This document shows, one piece after another, positions 55,596 to 64,000 of a DNA stretch of 64,000 nt. Made by a program: the position numbers and the translations under genes. The notes under the pieces were generated by a model. It worked only from the letters and a program-made list of their open reading frames with translations. It had not been told where the DNA came from and ran no database searches. Position 1 is the stretch's first letter; each line of letters begins with the position of its first letter. Source of the DNA: Stropharia rugosoannulata (lineage: Eukaryota; Basidiomycota; Agaricomycetes; Agaricales; Strophariaceae); NCBI GenBank assembly GCA_028532985.1, contig JANCIK010000001.1:4588001-4652000 (forward strand), read 5' to 3'.

Positions 55596-58363
55596 TAACG
55601 CAGATTTATAATACTCGTCTCGCGCGTACGCTCGCCTTCCACAACAGCCATGGCGTCTGCAACGGTTTCCCGGAATGCATCGTATCCCAAAAGATCATAC
55701 AAGCCTGCTTTCGCAAACGTCCGCTCGACGCGGGGCCGGAGGTGGGTGAGGAAGATTCCGACTCCTCGGCTCTAGGGGTCAAAGTGAGCTACTCGCGTAT
55801 ACCAGATAAAAGCGAGGGAGGGGAGACACACCTTGTATTCCTCGGAGAGCTCATAGAAGATCTGGGCAGCACTACAACATTGATCATTAATTAATGAGTC
55901 TCTGTGAATATTGTTGCAGGAAAACATGGACTTACGAAGCATCGCAAGTGTCAACATCTGCAAGGTGGAACACCAGAACGGAGGCTTGTTCTCGTCTCGG
56001 CTCTTCAGATGGATGCGACTTATGAACACCGTACAATTCTAGGCGGCGCAGTCTCTCTACAACGCCGTTAAAACCTCGAGTATAAATCAAAGAAGGTCAA
56101 GCGGTTTACCTTTCAGCTGAGCAGTATTAGCTAGCGTTAAACAACCAAAGTCAGTCTTGTTCGACAGCCCGCCGCGATGGGTTAGACTCACCGAAATCCA
56201 AGTTCTCGCGAATGCGAACGATCAAAGCGCCGGAGACGTTTTCTTCAGCTTCCGGGTTCTCTTTGAGCGGCTTCCACTGATCGGTGCCGGGGATACGACC
56301 CTGTAGTGAAGGACAGAGACTAAGCACAGCTACTCGTTAAACCCGTACCGACATTGATGACATACCAAAATTGTCATTCGTGTTTTCGAAGACCGGTGGA
56401 CCACCAACAGAAGGGAAATAACGAGGCTCACGACAACGCCGACCTCAATGTTCCAAACGATGGACAGGAAGAATGTCAGGGACATAACAGTCATATCCAC
56501 CCATGCTTGCATCCTACGATGAAAGAAAAATAAGTGAATATGACGCTGGGGATCCATAAAAAATGCTTACCTCCAATAATAGATAACGTCATGAGGAGTC
56601 TCTGCTAGGAGGGAGAATACCACGAGGCCAATTCTAAGTAAAGATGAACAGATAAGGAGCAGCTTCGCTGAAGATGAAATAGACCACGTACATCGCAGCC
56701 AGAACGCATTTCGGCAGGAAATAAAGCCACGGCAAGAGAAAGAATGTGGCAAGGAGGATGAAGATTGAACAGACGATAGAAGCCATTTGCGTTCGGCCGC
56801 CTACGTCGCCGTTAATCCTCGATCTAGTATAACCTTGTAAGACAGACATGTCAGCCTAGAGCGATACGACATACCTTGTGATGGAGCCAAAAGCCGGAAG
56901 TGTTCCCGGGATGAATGACCCAGCCAGATTTGCTGCTCCCAATGCGACCAGCTCCCTGTTCGGGCTGATAGAGTAACCAAAACGCGCCGCATTTTGTTTG
57001 GCTGCCACGATACTGTCGAGGAAACCAACGACGGCTATTAAACTGCGATTAAGGACAAGGTAAGCGGCGATCGCGGACTGAAGTGTGTTGTCCCACTTAC
57101 GCGGCCGTGGAGGTTGTCCGGTGTAAGAACTTGATGTTGCCCGCTTGGAGGGGGAACTGAATAAAGGAGCCCGCGGTCCGGATATCTACTTCACCCAGGA
57201 TGTCAACGCCTTTCTTGTCCCACCGGAACTCAGCCGACAAGACTAAAAATAAAAGTTAGGGCTAATCTTCGATTATGCACGTAGGAGCTCACTTGTAGAT
57301 ACGATAACCACAACAAAAACTTCAGGAATCCGATAGATGTACCAGCGATTCTTGAAGCGCATCTTGACAGCACGCAAGGCTACTAGCGCGAACAAGGCTG
57401 AGAAGCTCACGGCAGAGGTGAGCACGTTGGAGTGATCAAAGACGTTGCGTAGAAGGAAGGTGAGTTTCTCCACTGTCGTCTGTGGATCGACTTCGCGCAT
57501 GAGTCTGGTCAGCCCAAACATGGGGATGAATTGCTCGCTGTGATCATATAAATTAGTTGGTTAATGAGACGACTTTACTGGGAATGTACTTGCATCATGA
57601 TGACGACCGCAACGGCCGTGATGAATCCCCGCAGCAGAGCGCGACTCAGCACGACATCAATGAACCCCAATCTGAAAAAGCCGAGCAAGAATGAGATGAG
57701 GCCGACCTGGAATGAGATTACAGTGGCCACTCCAAGGCCGAGCAATGCTGAATCATCGTCGTGCGGATCTGAGTAGTCGTGGCGAATGTCTGATATGGCT
57801 TGTCCGAGAAGCAAGCTCAGGGCCGCTTCTGGAGCTACATTCAATTGCCTCGAGCTCCCCAGCAGCGCGTAGACTATACCGGGGATGGATGCAGAGAACT
57901 GACAGGGGCGTCAACGTCGTCCACTCCGCTGAACAAAGCTTACTCACCAGACCGGTGACCGGGTTCAGCTTTGCAAGAGCAGAAGCATAACTGACTGACT
58001 GGGGAATGAGCATGGAGGCGACTGTGAGCCCAGCCAGGAAGTCTCCTCCGAACCTGTGAGATGCATGAGTGAGCAATTTAGGGATGACCGATGATGACAT
58101 GGCACGTACAGTGAGAATGAGTAGTTGGGTATCCATGCAAGAGAAGGAATGTAGTATTTTGCGCGCTTCACGAATGTAGATTGTTGTCGTTTTGGCGGAA
58201 GTGTTCCGTAGTCGCCTAGCTGCTCGCTGTGCTCGGTGTCCAACAACGACGTCCCTTCGGCCATGTCTCGAGGGGTATCGTCCATTCGTGCTATCGAGGT
58301 CACGGATGCAGCTGATGAAGCCACGGTACTTCTATAAGGAGGTCCAAGGTCCTGTGCAGCCAT
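55596..58363 (-). CDS. SulP/SLC26 sulfate permease with STAS domain
   Basis: Known family: SulP proteins take up sulfate or related anions, with 12-14 helices and a cytosolic STAS domain. Seen: 14 exons, 58363-58110, 58053-57948, 57898-57590, 57533-57293, 57242-57101, 57042-56875, 56823-56692, 56633-56571, 56513-56366, 56300-56192, 56130-56110, 56056-55936, 55871-55832 and 55772-55596, predicting 676 aa. Motifs are GDFLAGLTVASMLIPQSVSY, SIPGIVYALLGSSRQLNVAP, PNRELVALGAANLAGSF, FGSITRSRINGDVGGRTQMA and the STAS part (ALIVRIRENLDFANTAQLK, VLVFHLADVDTCDASAAQIF). The exon at 56130-56110 is only 21 nt. The intron after it uses acceptor 56057 because this gives the family's AQLKERLRRLEL. N-terminus hydrophilic. 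Substrate sulfate is inferred by family. Confidence 0.92.
56110..56130 (-). other. 21-nt microexon of the sulfate permease
   Basis: Encodes the middle of ANTAQLK within the STAS domain. Flanked by GT-AG introns of 61 bp and 53 bp; the residues are family-conserved, which supports it. Confidence 0.75.
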
Positions 58364-58680
58364 GAGGGCGTGGAGATGGTTATAGCTCTCACTTATAATT
58401 ACTTACGCGAAAGCCGGGTGGGCAGTGCAATAATTTTCTCACGCGATAGCGTCCTATGACAAAGACTGCGATTTGAAACTTGAAAGTGCAAGTAAAAAGA
58501 TTAGGCACAATGAAGCTCGGAGCTCCTTAGAAGTTCTCCTTATACTCATCCAGTATCAAGGATGAATTCAGGAATCAGGATGTTCTGAGTTGTTCTCATA
58601 CACTATATTCTATGTTCAATTTAATCAACGAGCTTTAGCCTTTTAAATGGTTCCAAGCAAGAAACGCACAAAAAGAAAAA
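58364..58680. other. Intergenic
   Basis: Sulfate permease promoter. No gene seen. Confidence 0.55.
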
Positions 58681-58754
58681 TGATTCGACCCAGGCTCGAA
58701 CTGAGGACCTTCTGTGTGTTAGACAGATGCGATAACCAACTACGCCATCGAACC
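58681..58754 (-). tRNA. tRNA-Val (anticodon AAC), copy 3
   Basis: Identical in all 74 positions to copies 1 and 2; A runs on the plus strand at 58670-58680 give the pol III terminator. Confidence 0.95.
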
Positions 58755-59271
58755 TATGATGGATAGCTTGACCGGCTACTGCCGTCGTGCCGTCAATTCA
58801 CGCTCGGTTTTATTTACATTGGACGCGCCGGATCGGCACTGACTTCAAGTTGAGGATTTGGACCATAACATCCTCCTACACATACATCACGGTCGGTGCT
58901 CATAATATAGCTCCAAATCTGTCTAATTTTTACATGATATTTGTTCATCTCTCTACACTATCCTACTTTGATAGTGTGCCAGTAACTACTTAGCAATGTC
59001 AAATTGCGTGTCGATTTTAGTGGGTCAATTGACTCAATTGAAACAGCGAACTACTCCATTACCCGAGTACACTCTGTGAGCGTAGGAATCTGAACGTCTC
59101 TAGTCTTAAATAATCTTGAAGCTTTCCAGGCCGCACTAAAGTATAGGATACTTTGACGCCGCTTTCTTCAATGGTGACGTCATTGCTCCCTGTGTTCACT
59201 ATATATGCACCCACAGTCCGCTCCTGCACCACTACTGTATCATATACCCAATCATTTTCTCAAACGTCTAA
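58755..59271. other. Intergenic
   Basis: No gene seen; promoter of the coiled-coil protein. Confidence 0.55.
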
Positions 59272-59991
59272 ATGCCTCAAGAAACGATAGTTGGCCGCAT
59301 ATCCCCAAAGCTTGTCAAGAAAGTAGAGAAAGAGATACTCACGGAGGCCAAGAACGAGGAGAAGCATCTGAAGCGCGCGATCAAAGATCTGACCCAAGTC
59401 GAAAAAGGCGAGAATAAAGCGCAGAAGGTCCGTATGTATTTCGATTCTCAATGCTCAGCCTCACATTGAGAAGCGGCCGTACTGATTTGCGTCTTTTAGA
59501 CAGTTTTTAAAGCCGATCACGTTCTGCAGAATGCAGACAAGAAAGAACAACGCACGTTGCATGACATGTACAAGGCAGAGCACAATCATAAAATAGCCCT
59601 CAGCAAGTCACAGGAGGCTCAGAAGGAGCTTGAGGTAAGCTTTACATGTTTAACATGTGAGAACAGTCCCGAGACTCGAGTGTCTCAACATCTTGGATCA
59701 GGCGTCGAAGGCAGCGCATCTGAAAGCGAAGGAGACGCTGAAGCAGAAATCAGTATTTGTCGAAGAGGCCATGAAGTCACATGATGACCATGTGGTATGC
59801 CTACTATGTACTCGACGGCACTTAGTATAACTATCTCTGACCTCTCCATTACAACTTAGAAAATTCGAAACGACAAGCTTGCAGCTCTAAGAGGAACATA
59901 CGGGCCACAAGCTGTTGCGGAACTCGTGTCATCGGAAGTCAACCATACCAATGAACCTACCACAGATAATACGGCAGTCGCTCAGAATTAG
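59272..59991 (+). CDS. Cytosolic coiled-coil protein of unknown function
   Basis: Seen: four exons, 59272-59427, 59500-59634, 59702-59794 and 59860-59991, all in phase 0, predicting 171 aa. There is no signal peptide. Nearly the whole chain is charged heptad-like helix: KLVKKVEKEILTEAKNEEKH, AIKDLTQVEKGENKAQK, NHKIALSKSQEAQKELEASK, AHLKAKETLKQKSVFVEEAM. The C-terminus (RGTYGPQAVAELVSSEVNHT) is less helical. It may form a coiled-coil dimer. The phase-0 exons could reflect internal helix units. No family recognised; unlike the Ala/His-rich cluster at 19-25 kb it is not secreted. Confidence 0.8.
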
Positions 59992-60373
59992 CTCAAGTAT
60001 ACCAACGGCTGATCTATGATACCTCTATCATGTAGTACTATAATAATGACTTGGACGTACCTGGCGTCCGTTTTCATGATGCTACCCGGGATTCTATATA
60101 TGCAATGTACGAGTAATACCACATGTTTCGGCTACTACCAAGCTTCGCATTTTTCAAACAATGTTGACGCTAGTATGTACCGCAGCCTAGGTACAAAATA
60201 CCTCAAAGACTTTACCATTAAAGTTCGACTATACATGACGATAATACTATAATGCTAGTAGGTGCTATATGTGAAAGCTGAGATTAGTGTACGGTACGGT
60301 AAATGAAGATATCAATAAGGTAAGTATAAAATAAGATCGTTCTGCCAGTGGCATCGGTGTAAGTAAGGCTGAA
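59992..60373. other. Spacer, duplicated downstream
   Basis: Shares diverged blocks with 61300-61620 (for example TTCTATATATGCAATG against TTCTATCATACGTTTTAATG and the TTTACCATTAAAGTTCGACT region), as part of a tandem duplication. Confidence 0.5.
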
Positions 60374-60979
60374 TTAAGCTACAGTGATGGCTGTCTTTTC
60401 GATGCTCTTGATAGTTGCGAAGTTGTTGCGACTGTCTGAATTAATACTTGTACCACTCTTGATTTCGATATTTTTGAGCATATCCCGGATCACCCTGTCT
60501 TCTGCTGGAGCAAGATAGTGCACCCCCTTGCACGAGGTGCACCGCCATGGATATAGTAAATTGAAGCGCCCTGTCTCGATACGCACGCTTCTAGGCGGTT
60601 CAGCGTCTTCGTGGAGCCCCCTACGTTTGTAATTATTCGCCGACTCGTCTTCCGTGTATCGATCCAGGGTTTTCTCGTTGGAAGTTGCACCGAAATTACA
60701 GTCGTCTGAGGGGTATATCTTCCAAGGCGCCGTAACGGGGAGACAAAGTGTACCGGTCGTCTTTTCGCGTGCCCTCCTGACTGCCTTGCGGAATCCGGCA
60801 CACTTGATGCAGCGCTTGAAGTCGGCGCTCTCCATCTTCTTAATGACCGGCGAACGAACACTTTCCACGAGGGATGCCTCTGTACTGCTGGTATCGCTGC
60901 TACAGGGCAGCGTATGCGTATCTTGCCTTTGCTCCCTTTGCCAGAAGAGGGGCTTCGATAAAGAGTATCTGGCAAACAT
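60374..60979 (-). CDS. Unknown basic protein with two CxxC motifs (tandem copy 1)
   Basis: Seen: one uninterrupted frame of 201 aa from ATG 60979 to the stop at 60374. The central block ADFKRCIKCAGFRKAVRRAR, EKTTGTLCLPVT and the last SIEKTAITVA match the neighbour at 61620-62174. Between them only this copy carries LLYPWRCTSCKGVHYLAPAE. CIKC and CTSC could form a zinc site, which is inference. The C-terminal extension (LKNIEIKSGTSINSDSRNNF) is Ser/Asn-rich. No signal peptide. No known family recognised. Weak TATA-like TTTATATAAT near 61055. Confidence 0.65.
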   Translation of the reverse strand: MFARYSLSKPLFWQREQRQDTHTLPCSSDTSSTEASLVESVRSPVIKKMESADFKRCIKCAGFRKAVRRAREKTTGTLCLPVTAPWKIYPSDDCNFGATSNEKTLDRYTEDESANNYKRRGLHEDAEPPRSVRIETGRFNLLYPWRCTSCKGVHYLAPAEDRVIRDMLKNIEIKSGTSINSDSRNNFATIKSIEKTAITVA

Positions 60980-61619
60980 TGGAGAACGATAACTAAGTCA
61001 ACGCACGGAAATGGTAAAGTGGGTCAGATAGTCTGGGTACGTCTGTGGGCAGTGTTTATATAATATTTCTTATTACTGGCCCGCTGAACACGAGTGTGCG
61101 ACGGTGGCTTATATGAAGTGCATACGGATATCTGTTGGCCTCTGCCCCTACCACGTTGTGCGATTGGAACGCCGGCCTCAGGGATCGTCGGCCCATATAT
61201 TTATTTATGGCTTGTACTTATATGCGGCAGGAAAAATTCCAAATGGCGTAATGTTTGAAAGCGCTTTAGTGTATGGCCACTAGCTAGCAAGCGGATAGTG
61301 GCACTCATCGTAGAAAGCGGTTATAGTACACCAATTACTGACCTCGGATTCTATCATACGTTTTAATGCAATGGCATCTTGAAGTACCCAATTTCACATT
61401 TCTCAAACGTTGTTGACGTTATGCAAATTTAATGCAATTCATCATGGATTGGAAAGACGTTTCAAAAGATTGTCCATTAAAACTTGATTACACGATGATA
61501 ATATTATATAGCAGCTATGATACGTGAAGGCAGAAACGAGTGTGCGATAAATGAGGATATGAATAAAGTTACGATAACACAAAACAAAAACGATGTGGCA
61601 AAGGTGTAAGTCGGATGCA
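60980..61619. other. Spacer within the tandem duplication
   Basis: Promoter of copy 1 (GTTTATATAATATTT) and 3' flank of copy 2. Both have counterparts around 62180-62300 and 59992-60373. No gene seen. Confidence 0.55.
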
Positions 61620-62174
61620 TTAAAATACTATGATGGCGGTTTTTTCAGTGTTCTCGATCTCTACGAAGTGGATGCGGCTGGAGTCCTTTTCAATAGAAGC
61701 CGTACTGACGTTGTCAAAGTCGTCCGAGAGACGTGTATAGAAACGTGTATTCGGTTGAACGGTGGCGGGGAAGCAAAATGTGCTTCTCGTTTTCTCTTGT
61801 GCTCTCTTCATAGCTTTGTGGAGTACGGCACACCTAATATAGCGCCTGAACTGGACTCTTCTCGATTTCAGACCGCCAGGTTCTCCAGAAGTCGCCCGTA
61901 TATTGAAAATGCGAAGCGTCTCTTCGCTTGTCCCGAATGACTGTGGGCCCTTTGTGATTTCAACCGTCTTCCGTCTTGGATACCACCGCTGTTCGTCCAT
62001 CGCATCCCAGCGTATTTGGTTTTGGTCGACCGCAGCCCCGCGCTGTTGATCCATTTTAGCCCAATTCCGGAGTGGGCTCTTCAAGCTTGGTTGAGTGAGA
62101 GGGGCTCCCATTGTCATAGAAAATGATAAGTTAGAGGATGGAAAAAGCGAGAGGTTAAATATTCCAGGTACCAT
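61620..62174 (-). CDS. Unknown basic protein (tandem copy 2, lacks CxxC)
   Basis: Seen: one frame of 184 aa from ATG 62174 to the stop at 61620; a later ATG at 62117 would drop 19 residues. The block VQFRRYIRCAVLHKAMKRAQ, EKTRSTFCFPAT and the end IENTEKTAIIVF align with copy 1. The N-terminal half differs and the CTSC region is missing, and CIKC has become RCAVLHK. So either copy 1 gained or this copy lost the putative zinc site. Copies share promoter sequence (GTTTATATATTG here). Function unknown. Confidence 0.62.
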   Translation of the reverse strand: MVPGIFNLSLFPSSNLSFSMTMGAPLTQPSLKSPLRNWAKMDQQRGAAVDQNQIRWDAMDEQRWYPRRKTVEITKGPQSFGTSEETLRIFNIRATSGEPGGLKSRRVQFRRYIRCAVLHKAMKRAQEKTRSTFCFPATVQPNTRFYTRLSDDFDNVSTASIEKDSSRIHFVEIENTEKTAIIVF

Positions 62175-62436
62175 ACGTCTGTGCGCGTGTTTATATATTG
62201 TTTTTCTGTATGTGGCTCGGGCTTATTTGCAGTGTATATGGTTTATCTGGCCACACCATTACCGTTATTGGAATGCCGGCTAGCGCAGAAATGGCCTTCA
62301 TGTTTGGCGAAATGCTTTATTTGGTGGCCAACTGGAGAGCGGCGTTAAACACATTTGATTTTGAGTGGCACGCCTCGTATAAAGCGGGAAAGTGAACGGT
62401 CCAACTTCAAGTCCACTGAGCATCTCGTCCGTCAGA

Positions 62437-62760
62437 ATGGAGCCCAAAAAACAATGGATCAGAAAGGTAAATACTCTTGCTGTATTGTGCAGCTCTGTCA
62501 GGCCTGATACTTCGTGAAAACAGTCATCGTCGTTAAGTTCACTGAAATCTGTTTACAAGGGGAGCTTGGAGCCCTTCACGGAAGAGCTGAAGCAGAGAGC
62601 AATTGCTGCAAAAGCAGAAGCCAGAATACATTCCGAGTTCTTGGAGGAAAGCGTCGCAAAAGCCATAGAAAGCGAAAACGATTACGAGATTTGCGGTTAC
62701 CGTAGTGTGCGAGTAGTTGTACTTCAGGCAACGATGGTCCCACTCTTCAAGCAACAGTGA
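62437..62760 (+). CDS. Small helical protein of unknown function
   Basis: Two exons, 62437-62466 (MEPKKQWIRK) and 62560-62760, joined by a 93-bp GT-AG intron at phase 0, give 76 aa. The second exon has an amphipathic charged helix (EELKQRAIAAKAEARIHSEF, LEESVAKAIESENDYE) and a short basic end. It is short but the residue pattern is coding-like. Could be a partial copy of a longer helical protein. No family recognised. Confidence 0.5.
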
Positions 62761-62908
62761 GATCAACATTTAACACGTCCGGAAAAGCACGGAGGTCCAT
62801 TTATTCTACTCTGAAGTATTTGCGGGTATAAAGCCTTGTCTGAATAGTTAGACAACGATTAATACATATCAAATAATGAGAATGCCGCACTGGATCTTGA
62901 AAATGCAA

Positions 62909-63128
62909 TCAAATGAAAGGTCCCATTTGGACCGCGTCAGGGTCGAATAGTCCTTCCCAACCGTCCTCGAAGTAATATATCATCTTGGACATGGGGCAAT
63001 CATCCAAGCTGAAACCGTTACAGTTCGATATTGAGCCAAACATAGCGAGGTCATCGCGAGGCAGAGTAGGACCGACCGTGAGAGTATAAGAATGCCAAAT
63101 TGGGAGTCCGCCGGCGGTAATGACGCGC
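62909..63128 (-). pseudogene. Orphan C-terminal exon
   Basis: One frame reads QGVQRVITAGGLPIWHSYTL, TVGPTLPRDDLAMFGSISNC, NGFSLDDCPMSKMIYYFEDG, WEGLFDPDAVQMGPFI and a stop at 62909. This is convincing protein sequence with two Cys. Upstream the frame is closed and the LYR-like gene starts divergently 30 bp away, so no 5' exon fits without overlap. It is probably a gene relic or an end of an unassembled gene. No family recognised. Confidence 0.45.
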
Positions 63129-63159
63129 TGGACGCCTTGCGGTTGTATTCAACCCGCCC

Positions 63160-63787
63160 ATGTCAGACCTAAGCGCGAATCGTCTGCCGGCGACATTCAG
63201 AAGTGTCTACAGGCTTTTCCTGCGTGTTGCTTCGGCGTCAGTCTTGCACCACCCGCGGGCCAGCAGGCATCTGAGACGTCGCTGGCGGCCAACGTTCGAC
63301 GATGCAGCCCGAGTAACGAGAGAGCTTCAGAACAAAGTTGGATCGGAGGCAGATATGCAGGCCCGAGTAGACTGGCTGCAGACGTGGAATAAGCGAAGTA
63401 CGTGGCCCGAAAGTGTTAGCAACCGCCAGGACTGTTCTAACGCGCGGCGTAAAAGTGGACAACACACTTGAGTTTCTCTATACGTCTTCACACAGCCGCG
63501 GACTTCCCAGTAAAGTTACGCGTGCGCTGGCGCTTGCTGTGCATGATGAGCGAGCCCGGGCGCTGTCGAAATTGTTCGCCAGGAAGACATGGAAACCATC
63601 GAATCCGGAATTCGCAAGCCAGCATCTGAAAAGCCTGGAAAAACAGAAGAAACAGGATGTGATAGACAGCAACTCGTTGCTGGGAATGGAGGAGGTTATG
63701 AGGATGGCTGAAGCGACGAGCGGACTCCTCTTGGGAACGAACACGTTGCCACTGGGGCGCTACGTCCACAGAGTGCGTCGAAAATGA
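63160..63787 (+). CDS. LYR-motif-like protein, probably mitochondrial
   Basis: Known family: LYR proteins are small basic helical proteins that serve as assembly factors or accessory subunits of mitochondrial complexes. Seen: two exons, 63160-63397 and 63456-63787, with a 58-bp intron, predicting 189 aa. The N-terminus FRSVYRLFLRVASASVLHHP, followed by RRRWRPTFDDAA, has the LYR-like YRLFLR near the start of an Arg-rich helix bundle with a downstream Phe, as in Complex1_LYR proteins. The second exon continues DNTLEFLYTSSHSRGLPSKV, a Lys-rich helix and GLLLGTNTLPLGRYVHRVRR. The acceptor at 63455 joins KR to MDNTLEFL in frame. Arg-rich with few acids, so mitochondrial import is likely but inferred. 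The partner complex is unknown. Confidence 0.72.
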
Positions 63788-64000
63788 TTTTATGGCCAGT
63801 CTGCATTCGGATATCTCCGAAATCGTGCCGGTGCCGCTTTCGGCGCATCTGGTTTCTCAAAATCGTACTTTTGTCAAACAAATGAGCGCAATGTATCTTA
63901 ACATGCTTCGGACCTAAAACCGCCGGACGAAACGCAAATTTGCTACGTTCGTATTTCTCTGTTACAGGAGCTTATAAGCAGTTATCCTCCTGCGTGACGC
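63788..64000. other. 3' flank of the LYR-like gene to the window edge
   Basis: No gene supported in the last 213 bases. Confidence 0.55.

Noticed and set aside
1..64000. CRISPR arrays, operons, rRNA genes, replication origins
   Set aside because: Searched by eye: no regularly spaced repeats and no rRNA-like sequence; gene structure is eukaryotic. Fungal replication origins cannot be recognised from sequence alone.

Overview
The window is nuclear DNA of a filamentous basidiomycete, most likely an Agaricomycete. The evidence is dense GT-AG introns of mostly 47-65 bp, TATA-like boxes 50-100 nt before several start codons, HET-domain genes, a GSTFuA-type glutathione transferase relic, an F-box/LRR-type gene, an oligopeptide transporter and RNA polymerase III tRNA genes. 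I assembled the exons by eye from splice sites, frame and family motifs. All gene models are therefore predictions, and no database was searched.

Left part (1-12.4 kb): four paralogous genes (here HDL-1 to HDL-4) encode a degenerate homeodomain-like fold followed by two further conserved blocks. They surround a small secreted Ser/His-rich protein and a textbook mitochondrial succinate/fumarate carrier (SFC1). Next (12.6-17.9 kb) come two convergent HET-domain genes, each with its own N-terminal extension, and between them a 5'-truncated, frameshifted HET pseudogene.

Middle part: 19.1-25.3 kb holds four paralogous genes for small secreted Ala/His-rich helical proteins. They share one intron position, dibasic sites and a short 5'-leader motif. 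They are followed by a nine-exon cytochrome P450, an F-box gene and LSM4, whose first exon is only the ATG. A 571-bp MITE with TA target duplication sits at 32.6-33.2 kb. The stretch 33.2-38.7 kb is gene-poor and holds relics of a membrane protein. An OPT-family oligopeptide transporter (38.8-41.6 kb) and a large acidic low-complexity protein (43.3-45.1 kb) come next.

Right part: a gene-poor stretch, two identical convergent tRNA-Val(AAC) genes, a GST pseudogene with two nonsense codons and a second, more decayed GST relic. These are followed by a membrane J-protein, a secreted protein of unknown function, a 14-exon SulP/SLC26 sulfate permease containing a 21-nt microexon, a third identical tRNA-Val(AAC), a cytosolic coiled-coil protein, a tandemly duplicated pair of unknown basic proteins, a small helical protein and a LYR-like, probably mitochondrial, protein.

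The window mixes single housekeeping genes (SFC1, LSM4, OPT, J-protein, sulfate permease, tRNAs) with fast-evolving local families (HDL, HET, secreted A/H-rich, 60-62 kb pair). The strongest candidate for something not well described is the HDL family, followed by the secreted A/H-rich family. The HDL genes next to HET genes invite, but do not prove, a role in self/nonself control.
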